A stretch of 6,482 bases of DNA from Pseudomonadota bacterium (GCA_022560215.1 JADFTO010000155.1:1-6482); one strand, 5' to 3'. Numbered from the stretch's first letter, positions 1 through 6,043 are shown. Made by a program: numbers and translations. Notes: generated from the letters alone by a model not told the origin.

Positions 1-143
1 GCCTTCTTTTGCCCCGTGGCGTCGTTACGCCCCTCATCCGATGCGCAAGCATTGCCTTTCGGAGCGTGCCTAGCCACGGGACAAAATAATCCCGGTCAAA
101 TGGTTCCTATCAATCCTGACCCGCTCTGGAGGACCGACACGCC
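1..143. other. Intergenic region upstream of the dsbA-like gene
   Basis: No coding region is supported here. Besides the nested hairpin it contains AATAAT at 85-90, a 5-of-6 match to a sigma-70 -10 box, but no acceptable -35 box lies 15-19 nt upstream, so I do not call a promoter. GGAGG at 128-132 is a good Shine-Dalgarno sequence for the ATG at 144, with a somewhat long 11-nt spacer. The upstream neighbour of dsbA lies outside the window. Confidence 0.6.
7..86. repeat. Nested imperfect inverted repeat, candidate structured RNA or regulatory hairpin
   Basis: Three nested helices can be drawn on one axis. The outer one pairs 7-20 with 73-86 (13 of 14 positions, a single C/A mismatch at 12/81; core CCCGTGGC against GCCACGGG). 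The middle one pairs 27-33 with 61-67 (6 of 7, one C/A mismatch). The inner one pairs 39-44 with 49-54 (one G-U) and is closed by a GCAA tetraloop of the GNRA type. The internal loops are 21-26/68-72 and 34-38/55-60. The element ends 57 nt before the dsbA-like start codon, so it could be a 5'-UTR structure, a small RNA, or a short palindromic intergenic repeat. Neither flank has a U-run after the stem, so it is not a standard intrinsic terminator. I do not recognise it as tRNA, 5S, SRP RNA or a riboswitch I know. The pairing is seen directly; any function is inference. Confidence 0.5.
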
Positions 144-941
144 ATGCCCTGCCGATTCCTGATCGTGCTCTTCGCCGCCGTCGCATTCGCCGCCGCCGCC
201 CTGGCCGCCGAGCCCGCCTTCACGCCGAAGCAAAAGCGGGCGGTGGAGGACGTGGTGCGCCAGTACCTGCGGGACAACCCGGAGGTCCTGATCGAAGCCA
301 TCGAAGCCCTGCGCGAAAAGCAAAGGGCCGGTAGCGCCCGGCGACTCCAGGAAACCCTGGCCTCCAAGCGCGGGGAGCTGGAAAACGACCCCGCCTCGCC
401 GGTGGCGGGGAATCCTGAGGGCAACGTGACGGTCGTCGAATTCTTCGACTACAACTGCCCCTATTGCAAAATGGTCTATCCCCGGGTGCGGAACCTCCTC
501 GAATCCGACGGCAATATCCGCTACGTGCTCAAGGAATTTCCCATCCTCGGCCCGCAATCGGTGGCGGCGGCGCGGGCCGCCCTGGCGATCTGGAAGATGG
601 ATTCGAAAAAGTACATGCCCTTCCACGCCTCGATGATGAAATCGAGGGGGAAGCTCTCCGAGGCCACGATCTTCGATCTGGCGGCGGAGGCCGGCTTCGA
701 CGCGGCGGCGCTGAGAAAGGCCATGGCCGAGCCCTGGATCGACGAGGCGCTGCAAAAGAACATCGAGCTGGCGGAATCCCTCGACATCAACGGCACGCCG
801 GGCTTCGTCATCGGCAACCGCGTGATCCCGGGCGCCGTCGACCTGGATACCCTGAAAGAACTGGTGGCGGCGGCCCGCAAGGGGGGGGCCAGGGTCGAGA
901 TCGCGCCCCTTCAACGCACCGGCAAAAGCGAAAACCGGTAA
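144..941 (+). CDS. DsbA family periplasmic thiol:disulfide oxidoreductase (Com1/ScsC-like)
   Basis: A 265-residue secreted thioredoxin-fold protein that should make or rearrange disulfide bonds in periplasmic proteins. Residues 1 to about 22 form a signal peptide (short Cys/Arg n-region, long Ala-rich core, ALAA cleavage region). Residues about 26-62 are a charged helical segment like the N-terminal domain of ScsC/Com1-type DsbA proteins, which in some members drives oligomerisation. The catalytic motif is CPYC at 105-108 after the typical VVEFFDYN strand, and the cis-proline loop is Thr218-Pro219. These two are the only cysteines of the mature protein. The ATG at 144 is supported by GGAGG at 128-132 and by the signal peptide. 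A run of eight G at 881-888 precedes a basic, probably non-conserved tail of about 19 residues. The gene is convergent with, and overlaps by 31 bp, the PDZ gene. Whether it is an oxidase or an isomerase cannot be read from the sequence. Confidence 0.93.
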   Translation: MPCRFLIVLFAAVAFAAAALAAEPAFTPKQKRAVEDVVRQYLRDNPEVLIEAIEALREKQRAGSARRLQETLASKRGELENDPASPVAGNPEGNVTVVEFFDYNCPYCKMVYPRVRNLLESDGNIRYVLKEFPILGPQSVAAARAALAIWKMDSKKYMPFHASMMKSRGKLSEATIFDLAAEAGFDAAALRKAMAEPWIDEALQKNIELAESLDINGTPGFVIGNRVIPGAVDLDTLKELVAAARKGGARVEIAPLQRTGKSENR

Positions 942-1612
942 CCGCGGACTCCGTCGACGAAGAGCAGCAGGTGCTTGGCGCCCTTCTTCTTGGCCTGGCG
1001 GTACTTGGCGATCACTTGATCGGGTTTCCAGACCTCGTCTTGATTGACCTGGAGGATGACCTCGCCGGGCTTGAGGTCCATGTCCTGGGCCTTGGTCTTG
1101 TCCACCAGGGTGATCACCACGCCGTTGGAGCCCCAGCGCAGGCCGAAACTCTCGCGCACTTTGCCTGAGATCGTGGACAGGGTCAGGCCGACCGCCGGCA
1201 GGATGGCGAAGGCATCCTTGGAGACGCGCCATTTCTCCGTCCGCTTGCCCGCCTTCAGGGTCAAGGACACCTTCGAGCCCCGGCGCAACACCGTCACCGG
1301 GACCTTTTGCCCGACCTTGATTCCGCCGACGACGGAAACCAACCGTTTGAAGGTATCGATGTTCTTGCCGGCGAAGACGACGATGAGGTCGCCGCGCATG
1401 AACCCGGCCTTGGCCGCCGGACCGCCGAGCGCCACGTCGCGGACCAGGACTCCTTCGGCCTTCTCCAGGCCGAGCGCGGCGGCCAAGGCCGGGGTGATCC
1501 CCTGCACCTGCATGCCGGTGAAACCAGCCTCGGCGGCAAACGCCGGCGGCGGCAAAAGGGCCGCGATCACCGCCAGGACGCCGAGCGACAACCGTTGGAA
1601 CCTGGTCAACAT
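911..1612 (-). CDS. Secreted tandem-PDZ protein without a protease domain
   Basis: A 233-residue predicted periplasmic protein. Residues 1-27 look like a signal peptide (MLTRFQRLS n-region, hydrophobic core, cleavage after AFAA). Residues about 31-120 form a first PDZ domain: the GVLVRDVALGGPAAKAGFMRGD stretch at 54-75 has the usual peptide-groove and 'PAAKAG..GD' features of HtrA/DegP-type PDZ domains. Residues about 138-233 form a second, more diverged PDZ domain (GVVITLV then LKPGEVILQVN). There is no trypsin-like catalytic domain, so it probably binds protein termini or acts as an adaptor rather than cutting. I chose the ATG at 1612 because it starts the signal peptide directly; a TTG at 1648, whose TTGA overlaps the eipB stop, would add 12 residues. 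No strong Shine-Dalgarno precedes either start. It lies 32 bp downstream of eipB on the same strand and is probably cotranscribed with it. The substrate is unknown. Confidence 0.85.
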   Translation of the reverse strand: MLTRFQRLSLGVLAVIAALLPPPAFAAEAGFTGMQVQGITPALAAALGLEKAEGVLVRDVALGGPAAKAGFMRGDLIVVFAGKNIDTFKRLVSVVGGIKVGQKVPVTVLRRGSKVSLTLKAGKRTEKWRVSKDAFAILPAVGLTLSTISGKVRESFGLRWGSNGVVITLVDKTKAQDMDLKPGEVILQVNQDEVWKPDQVIAKYRQAKKKGAKHLLLFVDGVRGYRFSLLPVR

Positions 1613-1644
1613 GTCTTCGAGACTAAACCCTGCACATGCCGGAC

Positions 1645-2463
1645 TCAACAGGATGGCGGGGTCATGGCCTCGATTTTCTCGAGGGTCAGGACCACGGAGA
1701 AAGCTTTGAAATCCAACACCATGCGCGTGGCGACCCCGTTATCCAACTGATGTATCTCTATCTCGTATTCGGGCGCGGCGGCGCGGCTGTCCTGGGGAAA
1801 GAAGGCCAGCCTCACGTTCCATCCGGGACGGTCCGTCAAGGGGCCGAGCGCGCCGCCTTCGCCTGGCTCTTTCCTCCGGCCGATGAAGGCGACCGCGCGC
1901 TCTGGCCCTTGTCCGTCGGCGCCGTCGAAAACGATACGCGATGCCCGCCGCTCGCCGGCCATGGCCCGGTCGATCAGCCACCTGGTATGGCCGACGGGAA
2001 AGAGGGTCTCCCCCGGCAGGCTCAGGGTCCTGGCCTCGGGCAGCTTGAAGGCGGCTTCGCCGGGACCGCCGCCGGCGCCGATGCTGGCCCGGCCCCTGAC
2101 GGATTCGGTTTTGTCCCCCGTTTTCCTCCTGGCGGCGAACCGGTAAGCCCTGCCGTCCAGGGATTCCCAGGCGGTGAAGTGAAGGTTTTGTTCGATCCGC
2201 TGGCCTTGGGCGGTGACCACGTTCATGGTCATGTCCTGTCCCATGATCCAGCCCTCGCAGGTCTTCTCCAGTTCCATCTTCATGGCGCCGCCAACCTCGA
2301 CGAAGGCGCCCGGAACCTGGACCGGTCCCAGGGCGAGGGAGTAGATGGCCCGGTGGGAGGCGAGTTCGGCCGCCCCAAGGGGGCCGGTGCCGGCCAAGAT
2401 CGTTAGGACGGCGACGAAACCGCGGAAAGCCGGGCCGCGCGCCTGGGAAGCGATCCCGTTCAT
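1645..2463 (-). CDS. eipB: EipB family (DUF1849) cell-envelope integrity protein
   Basis: A 272-residue periplasmic protein of the EipB/DUF1849 family, which in Brucella is needed for envelope integrity and folds as a beta-spiral. The N-terminus is a signal peptide (residues 1 to about 32, cleavage near LGAA-ELASHRA). The mature start LASHRAIYSLAL, the CEGW block at 69-72 and the C-terminal cysteine at 272 are family hallmarks. In Brucella EipB, as I recall, Cys69 and a cysteine near the C-terminus (Cys278) form a disulfide; here the only two cysteines are 69 and 272, matching that pair. I chose the ATG at 2463 because it gives a normal signal peptide; a GTG at 2538 in the same frame would add 25 residues with no hydrophobic signal and no ribosome-binding site. 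The Shine-Dalgarno for 2463 is poor (a G-run only 2 nt away). Its role is presumably in outer-membrane or envelope maintenance; the molecular activity is unknown. Confidence 0.9.
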   Translation of the reverse strand: MNGIASQARGPAFRGFVAVLTILAGTGPLGAAELASHRAIYSLALGPVQVPGAFVEVGGAMKMELEKTCEGWIMGQDMTMNVVTAQGQRIEQNLHFTAWESLDGRAYRFAARRKTGDKTESVRGRASIGAGGGPGEAAFKLPEARTLSLPGETLFPVGHTRWLIDRAMAGERRASRIVFDGADGQGPERAVAFIGRRKEPGEGGALGPLTDRPGWNVRLAFFPQDSRAAAPEYEIEIHQLDNGVATRMVLDFKAFSVVLTLEKIEAMTPPSC

Positions 2464-2584
2464 GACCCCCGGACCATAAAGCCCAGGTGAGGGCGCGGAA
2501 AGCCGTTCTTGCGAAATGCCGGCAAGCGGGATATCCACATGTCAACCGGCGGTTCGGGCCGCGGAAATGGTGGGGGAGAAATCA
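2464..2584. promoter_or_regulatory. Divergent intergenic region between eipB and wecB, weak promoter candidate
   Basis: This 121-bp gap must hold the promoters for the leftward eipB-PDZ pair and the rightward wecB run. On the plus strand the best sigma-70 match is TTGCGA at 2509-2514 and TATCCA at 2532-2537 with a 17-nt spacer, which is weak. A short inverted repeat, CTTGC at 2508-2512 and GCAAG at 2522-2526, straddles the -35 and could be an operator or chance. I see no credible -10/-35 pair for the minus strand. Confidence 0.25.
2572..2578 (+). promoter_or_regulatory. Ribosome-binding site that fixes a TTG start for wecB
   Basis: GGGGGAG lies 6 nt before TTG at 2585, an ideal spacing. The in-frame ATG at 2567 and GTG at 2570 lie in front of or inside this site and have no comparable site of their own. 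Starting at TTG gives the family-typical N-terminus MRILSVFGTRPEAIK. Confidence 0.75.
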
Positions 2585-3709
2585 TTGAGAATCTTGAGCG
2601 TTTTCGGAACCCGGCCCGAAGCCATCAAGATGGCGCCCGTGGTCAAGGCCCTGGACCGGGCTTCGGGCCTGGACTCCCGGGTCTGCGTCAGCGCCCAGCA
2701 CCGGCGCCTGCTGGACCAGGTGCTGGACCTCTTCGGTATCCGGCCCGATTACGACCTGAACATCATGAAGGAGGACCAGGACCTGGCCCATATCACCGAG
2801 ACGGTGCTATCGGGCATGAACGGCGTGCTCGACGACTTCGAGCCCCAAAGGGTCCTGGTTCACGGCGACACCACCACTACCTTCGCCACCGCCCTTGCCG
2901 CCTTCTACCGCCGGATTCCCGTGGGCCACGTGGAAGCGGGGCTGAGGACGGGCGATTTCGCCTCCCCATTCCCCGAGGAAATGAACCGCACCCTGACCGA
3001 CGCCCTTGCCGACCTCCACTTCGCCCCGACGGAAGGGGCGCGCCAGAACCTGCGCCGGGAAGGGGCGCCGGACGAGCGCATCGTCGTCACCGGGAACACG
3101 GTGATCGACGCCCTCCTCATGGTCACCGCCATGCTCCGCGACGACGAGGGCCTCCGCGCCCAAGCGCGGGCCCCGTTCGGGTTTCTCGATCCCGGCCGCC
3201 GCCTCATCCTGGTCACCGGCCACCGCCGCGAGAACTTCGGCGATGGCTTCGAGCGCATCTGCGAAGCACTCGCGCGCCTGGCCCGGCGCGACGACGTGCA
3301 GATCGTCTACCCCGTCCATCCCAACCCCAACGTCGGCGAACCGGTGAACAGGATACTCGGGTCCGAGCCCCGGATTCACCTGATCGACCCGGTGGATTAC
3401 CTGTCCTTCGTCTACCTCATGGACAGGGCCCACCTGGTGATCACCGATTCGGGCGGCATCCAGGAAGAGGCGCCGTCGCTCGGCAAGCCGGTCCTGGTCA
3501 TGCGCGACGTCACCGAACGCCCGGAAGCGGTGAAGGCCGGCACCGTCGTCCTGGTGGGGACGGACACGGACGCCATTACCGGGGAGTGCGAGCGCCTGCT
3601 CGACGACGAGGACGCCTACGCGGCCATGAGCCGCATCGCCAATCCCTTCGGAGACGGCCGGGCCAGCGGACGCATCGTCAAGGAGATCCAGCGTGACGCC
3701 GCCCTTTGA
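2585..3709 (+). CDS. wecB: UDP-N-acetylglucosamine 2-epimerase (non-hydrolysing)
   Basis: A 374-residue cytoplasmic enzyme that interconverts UDP-GlcNAc and UDP-ManNAc, the first step towards UDP-ManNAcA for surface polysaccharides. It has the GT-B fold landmarks: GTRPEAIKMAP at 8-18, the QHR..LDQVLDLF region at 38-50, HGDTTTTFAT at 93-102, VGHVEAGLRTG at 113-123, TGHRRENFG at 211-219, HPNPNV at 245-250 and DSGGIQEEAPSLGKP at 288-302. Counted from the TTG start, Asp95, Glu117, Glu131 and His213 fall at exactly the residue numbers of the catalytic residues of E. coli WecB, and the length is close to its 376, which supports the unusual start. Upstream in-frame codons back to 2516 add residues with no family similarity. 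The 3' end overlaps wecC by 17 nt, implying translational coupling. The similarity to the enterobacterial enzyme is striking for an alphaproteobacterium. Confidence 0.96.
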   Translation: MRILSVFGTRPEAIKMAPVVKALDRASGLDSRVCVSAQHRRLLDQVLDLFGIRPDYDLNIMKEDQDLAHITETVLSGMNGVLDDFEPQRVLVHGDTTTTFATALAAFYRRIPVGHVEAGLRTGDFASPFPEEMNRTLTDALADLHFAPTEGARQNLRREGAPDERIVVTGNTVIDALLMVTAMLRDDEGLRAQARAPFGFLDPGRRLILVTGHRRENFGDGFERICEALARLARRDDVQIVYPVHPNPNVGEPVNRILGSEPRIHLIDPVDYLSFVYLMDRAHLVITDSGGIQEEAPSLGKPVLVMRDVTERPEAVKAGTVVLVGTDTDAITGECERLLDDEDAYAAMSRIANPFGDGRASGRIVKEIQRDAAL

Positions 3710-4955
3710 AAAGATCTGCGTCGTCGGCCTCGGCTACGTGGGCCTGCCGACGGCGGCGGTGATCGCCGGGCGGGGGGTCCCGGTCCTCGGCGTGGACATC
3801 AACACCGTCATCGTCGAGACCATCAACCGGGGCCGTATCCATATCGTGGAGCCCGGCCTGGAGGACCTGGTCAACGGCGCCGTCACGTCGGGCAACCTGA
3901 AGGCGGCCACGGCGCCCGAGGCGGCGGACGCCTTCATCATCGCCGTGCCGACGCCGTTTGCCGACGGCAACAAGCCCGATCTCACCCATCTCAAGGCTGC
4001 GGCTAAGGCCCTGGCACCGGTGCTCAAGGAAGGCGACCTGATCGTCATCGAATCCACCTCGCCCGTCGGCACCACGCGGGCCTTTTCCCAATGGCTGGCC
4101 GGCCACCGGCCCGACCTCACCTTCCCCCACGACGCCGGCGAGGAATCCCGCGTGCGGGTGGCCCACAGTCCCGAGCGCGTGCTCCCCGGCCACGTGCTCA
4201 GGGAACTGGCGCAGAACGACCGGGTGGTCGGCGGCCTCAGCCCCCGCTGCGCGGCCCGCGCGGTGGAGTTCTACCAAATATTCGTGGAAGGCGAATGCCT
4301 GATCACCGACGCGGCCACGGCGGAACTGGTGAAGCTGGCGGAAAACGCCTACCGCGACGTCAACATCGCCTTCGCCAACGAACTCTCCAGGGTGGCCGGG
4401 CACCTCGGCGTCGACGTCTGGGACGTGGTGGAGCTCGCCAACCGCCATCCACGCGTCGACATCCTCAAACCCGGCCCCGGAGTCGGCGGACACTGCATCG
4501 CCGTGGACCCCTGGTTCATCGTCGATTCGGCGCCCGAGGTGACCGACCTCATCCGCGCCGCCCGCCGGGTCAACGACGCCAAGCCCGCCTACGTCGCAAA
4601 CCTGGTCCTTAACGCGGCCCGAGGGCGGGATCGGCCCGCCGTCGCCTGTCTCGGCCTCGCCTACAAGGCCGACACCGACGACCTGCGCGAGAGCCCGGCG
4701 GTGGAGATCGTCAAGCTCCTGGCGGACGGGCTGGAGGGAGATATCCTGGTGGTCGAGCCCCACGTGGACGCCCTGCCCGCGAGCCTGGAGGGCCTGGCCG
4801 GGGTGCGCATGACGGACCTGGAAGAGGCCATCTCCAAGGCCCAGATCGTGGTGCTGCTCGCCGATCACCAGGCATTCCTGTCAATGGACACATCAATGCT
4901 CGAGGGCAAGGCGGTCATCGACACCCGGGGCGCCTGGCGCTCGCGGGCGCTTTGA
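3693..4955 (+). CDS. wecC: UDP-N-acetyl-D-mannosamine dehydrogenase
   Basis: A 420-residue NAD-dependent UDP-sugar dehydrogenase that oxidises C6 of UDP-ManNAc to UDP-ManNAcA, using the product of WecB. The N-terminal Rossmann fold shows VGLGYVGLP at 11-19 and the acidic Asp35 of GVDIN. The family signatures IHIVEPGL (49-56), PTPF (86-89), ESTSPVGTT (120-128) and SPERVLPG (159-166) follow. The catalytic cysteine is Cys268 in PGPGVGGHCIAVDPWF, with Lys214 and Asn218 in the ELVKLAEN helix. The pattern follows E. coli WecC along its whole length, including HPRVDIL and DDLRESPA, which favours ManNAc over glucose as substrate. The GTG start has a perfect AAGGAG at 3680-3685, 7 nt away and inside wecB. 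A 27-bp gap carrying a 10-bp tandem duplication separates it from dtd. No ManNAcA transferase or other wec gene is in the window, so the final polymer is unknown. Confidence 0.96.
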   Translation: MTPPFEKICVVGLGYVGLPTAAVIAGRGVPVLGVDINTVIVETINRGRIHIVEPGLEDLVNGAVTSGNLKAATAPEAADAFIIAVPTPFADGNKPDLTHLKAAAKALAPVLKEGDLIVIESTSPVGTTRAFSQWLAGHRPDLTFPHDAGEESRVRVAHSPERVLPGHVLRELAQNDRVVGGLSPRCAARAVEFYQIFVEGECLITDAATAELVKLAENAYRDVNIAFANELSRVAGHLGVDVWDVVELANRHPRVDILKPGPGVGGHCIAVDPWFIVDSAPEVTDLIRAARRVNDAKPAYVANLVLNAARGRDRPAVACLGLAYKADTDDLRESPAVEIVKLLADGLEGDILVVEPHVDALPASLEGLAGVRMTDLEEAISKAQIVVLLADHQAFLSMDTSMLEGKAVIDTRGAWRSRAL

Positions 4956-4970
4956 GGCGGTTTGAGGCGG
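4951..4970 (+). repeat. Perfect 10-bp tandem duplication over the wecC stop codon
   Basis: TTTGAGGCGG occurs twice, head to tail. The first copy carries the wecC TGA (4953-4955); the second places another TGA 10 nt on, in a different frame. The end of the second copy feeds directly into the dtd Shine-Dalgarno. It looks like a simple slippage duplication in the gap between wecC and dtd. Confidence 0.9.
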
Positions 4971-4982
4971 GGGAGACCGGCG

Positions 4983-5477
4983 ATGAAGGCCCTTCTCCAG
5001 CGTGTCAGCGAGGCCGCCGTCACCGTCGATGGCCGGGCCGTGGCCGAAATCGGCCCCGGTCTCCTGGTCCTGCTTTGCGTCGAGACGGGCGACGGCGCCG
5101 AGCAAGCCCGGTTCCTCGCCCGCAAGTGCGCGAAGCTGCGCATCTTCGAGGACGAGGCGGGGAAGATGAACCTCTCGGTCCTGGACGTTAGGGCAAGCGC
5201 CCTGGTGGTCAGCCAGTTCACCCTTGCCGCCGACGTTAGCCGCGGCAACCGGCCCGGCTTCTCGGGCGCCGCCGATCCGGAAACGGCCCGGGACCTCTAC
5301 GGGCGCTATTGCGCGGACTTGGAAGGACACGGCGTGCCGGTGAAGACCGGCACCTTCGCCGCCCACATGGCCGTCAGCCTGGTCAACGACGGCCCCGTCA
5401 CCATCTGGCTGGACACGCGGGCTAGAGCGCAATCTTGCGATCCTGTCCCGGCGCGACAAAGGGAGCCCCATCAATGA
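4983..5477 (+). CDS. dtd: D-aminoacyl-tRNA deacylase
   Basis: A 164-residue cytoplasmic DTD enzyme that hydrolyses D-amino acids (and glycine mis-attached to tRNA-Ala) from tRNAs, a proofreading step in translation. Both family signatures are present: SQFTLAA at 77-83 and NDGPVT at 135-140, the latter carrying the Gly-cisPro pair that excludes L-amino acids. The start MKALLQRVSEAAVTV is typical, and GGGGGAG at 4969-4975 sits 7 nt before the ATG; the ATG at 4962 has no such support. The core ends near residue 144, as in the usual family length of about 145, and a polar tail of about 20 residues follows. This tail overlaps the ribosome-binding site of the next gene, and the stop overlaps the next start as ATGA, so the two are probably translationally coupled. 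Its place in a surface-sugar gene run is probably incidental. Confidence 0.95.
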   Translation: MKALLQRVSEAAVTVDGRAVAEIGPGLLVLLCVETGDGAEQARFLARKCAKLRIFEDEAGKMNLSVLDVRASALVVSQFTLAADVSRGNRPGFSGAADPETARDLYGRYCADLEGHGVPVKTGTFAAHMAVSLVNDGPVTIWLDTRARAQSCDPVPARQREPHQ

Positions 5478-6043
5478 AACTGGTGCGTTACGGCCCGGCG
5501 GGCAGGGAAAAGCCGGGCATGATCGATTGGCAGGGGCGTCTCCGCGACCTGTCCGGCGTCATCGACGACATCACGCCCGATACCCTTAGGCCAAGCGCCC
5601 TCGCCCGCCTCCGGCGCGTCAAGCCCGCCCGCCTGCCGCCGCTCGGCAACAGGCATCGGCTGGGGCCGCCCGTCGCCGGCATCGGCAAGCTGGTCGCCGT
5701 CGGGCTCAACTACGCCGACCACGCGAAGGAGACGGGGCTGCCCATCCCCGACGAGCCGGTGCTGTTCATGAAGGCGACCTCGGCGATCTCGGGCCCCTAC
5801 GATCCCGTCATGCTGCCGAAGGGCTCGAAGAAGACCGACTGGGAGGTGGAGCTCGGCATCGTCATGGGCGGCACCGCGCGTTACGTGACGAAGAAGGCGG
5901 CGCTTAACCATGTGGCCGGCTACTGTATCGTCAACGACGTGTCCGAGCGCGCCCAATTGACGAACCCAGCCCCGCAGGCCACCGGGTCCATCGTCCGGTG
6001 CGTGTTCGGCTGCTGCCATCAGACTTTTACCACGGACTGCTAG
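5474..6043 (+). CDS. FAH-family hydrolase, 3'-truncated and joined to unrelated sequence
   Basis: Residues 1-160 are the N-terminal part of a fumarylacetoacetate hydrolase family enzyme, closest in style to 2,4-diketo-3-deoxy-L-fuconate hydrolase and related 2-keto-acid hydrolases (MKLVRYGPAG start, then RDLSGVI). Visible active-site elements are the NYADHAKE block (His83, Glu86 as the likely catalytic pair) and the metal ligands Glu124 and Glu126 in DWEVELGIV and Asp155 in VNDVSER. Family members usually run to about 280 residues, with SERAFQ continuing towards a GK..DTFGPIGPW block. Here similarity stops at Ala160 (5951-5953), and 29 Cys-rich residues with no family resemblance follow to a TAG. 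The remaining half of the fold is missing, so this product should not fold normally. The ATG overlaps the dtd stop as ATGA, with GGGAG at 5461-5465 upstream. The exact substrate cannot be told from the sequence. Confidence 0.85.
   Translation: MKLVRYGPAGREKPGMIDWQGRLRDLSGVIDDITPDTLRPSALARLRRVKPARLPPLGNRHRLGPPVAGIGKLVAVGLNYADHAKETGLPIPDEPVLFMKATSAISGPYDPVMLPKGSKKTDWEVELGIVMGGTARYVTKKAALNHVAGYCIVNDVSERAQLTNPAPQATGSIVRCVFGCCHQTFTTDC
5950..5960. other. Probable junction between unrelated DNAs
   Basis: FAH-family similarity on the plus strand ends at about 5953 in the middle of a conserved block, and what follows belongs with the minus-strand nuoN region. The join lies at a CAATTG palindrome (5954-5959) beside the GC-rich GCGCGCCC, with no transposase, tRNA or evident repeat at the edge. 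I infer an assembly or library chimera, or less likely a genomic rearrangement. Confidence 0.65.
5954..6019 (-). CDS. Possible N-terminal fragment of a gene following nuoN
   Basis: An ATG at 6019, 20 nt after the nuoN stop, opens a frame of 22 codons (MAAAEHAPDDG, then a GLRGWVRQL segment) before it reaches the suspected junction and runs into antisense FAH sequence. The start of the peptide, acidic and polar then amphipathic, resembles the beginnings of small YqjE-type 'phage holin family' membrane proteins, but this is only an impression. The Shine-Dalgarno is weak. It may equally be non-coding spacer. Confidence 0.2.

Noticed and set aside
7..86. Intrinsic terminator, integron attC site, SRP RNA or 6S RNA
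   Set aside because: There is no U-run after either stem, no RYYYAAC/GTTRRRY ends for attC, no conserved SRP apical-loop sequence, and the element is far too short for 6S RNA.
85..90. AATAAT as a -10 promoter box for dsbA
   Set aside because: No reasonable -35 hexamer lies at a 15-19-nt spacing, and it overlaps the outer arm of the hairpin.
96..1232. Long minus-strand frame (378 codons) opposite dsbA
   Set aside because: It is low-complexity Arg/Gly/Pro-rich shadow sequence of a GC-rich gene, and the opposite strand has CPYC, a signal peptide and a Shine-Dalgarno.
1636..2406. Plus-strand frame (256 codons) opposite eipB
   Set aside because: It is a shadow frame without motifs; EipB features and a signal peptide are on the minus strand.
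2464..2538. Longer eipB start at GTG 2538
   Set aside because: It adds 25 residues ahead of the signal peptide and has no ribosome-binding site.
2509..3696. Second plus-strand frame (395 codons) overlapping wecB
   Set aside because: It is an Arg/Pro/Gly-rich off-frame shadow; the wecB frame carries all catalytic motifs.
3678..4868. Long minus-strand frame (396 codons) opposite wecC
   Set aside because: It is an antisense shadow with a His/Gly/Asp-rich composition; wecC is unmistakable on the plus strand.
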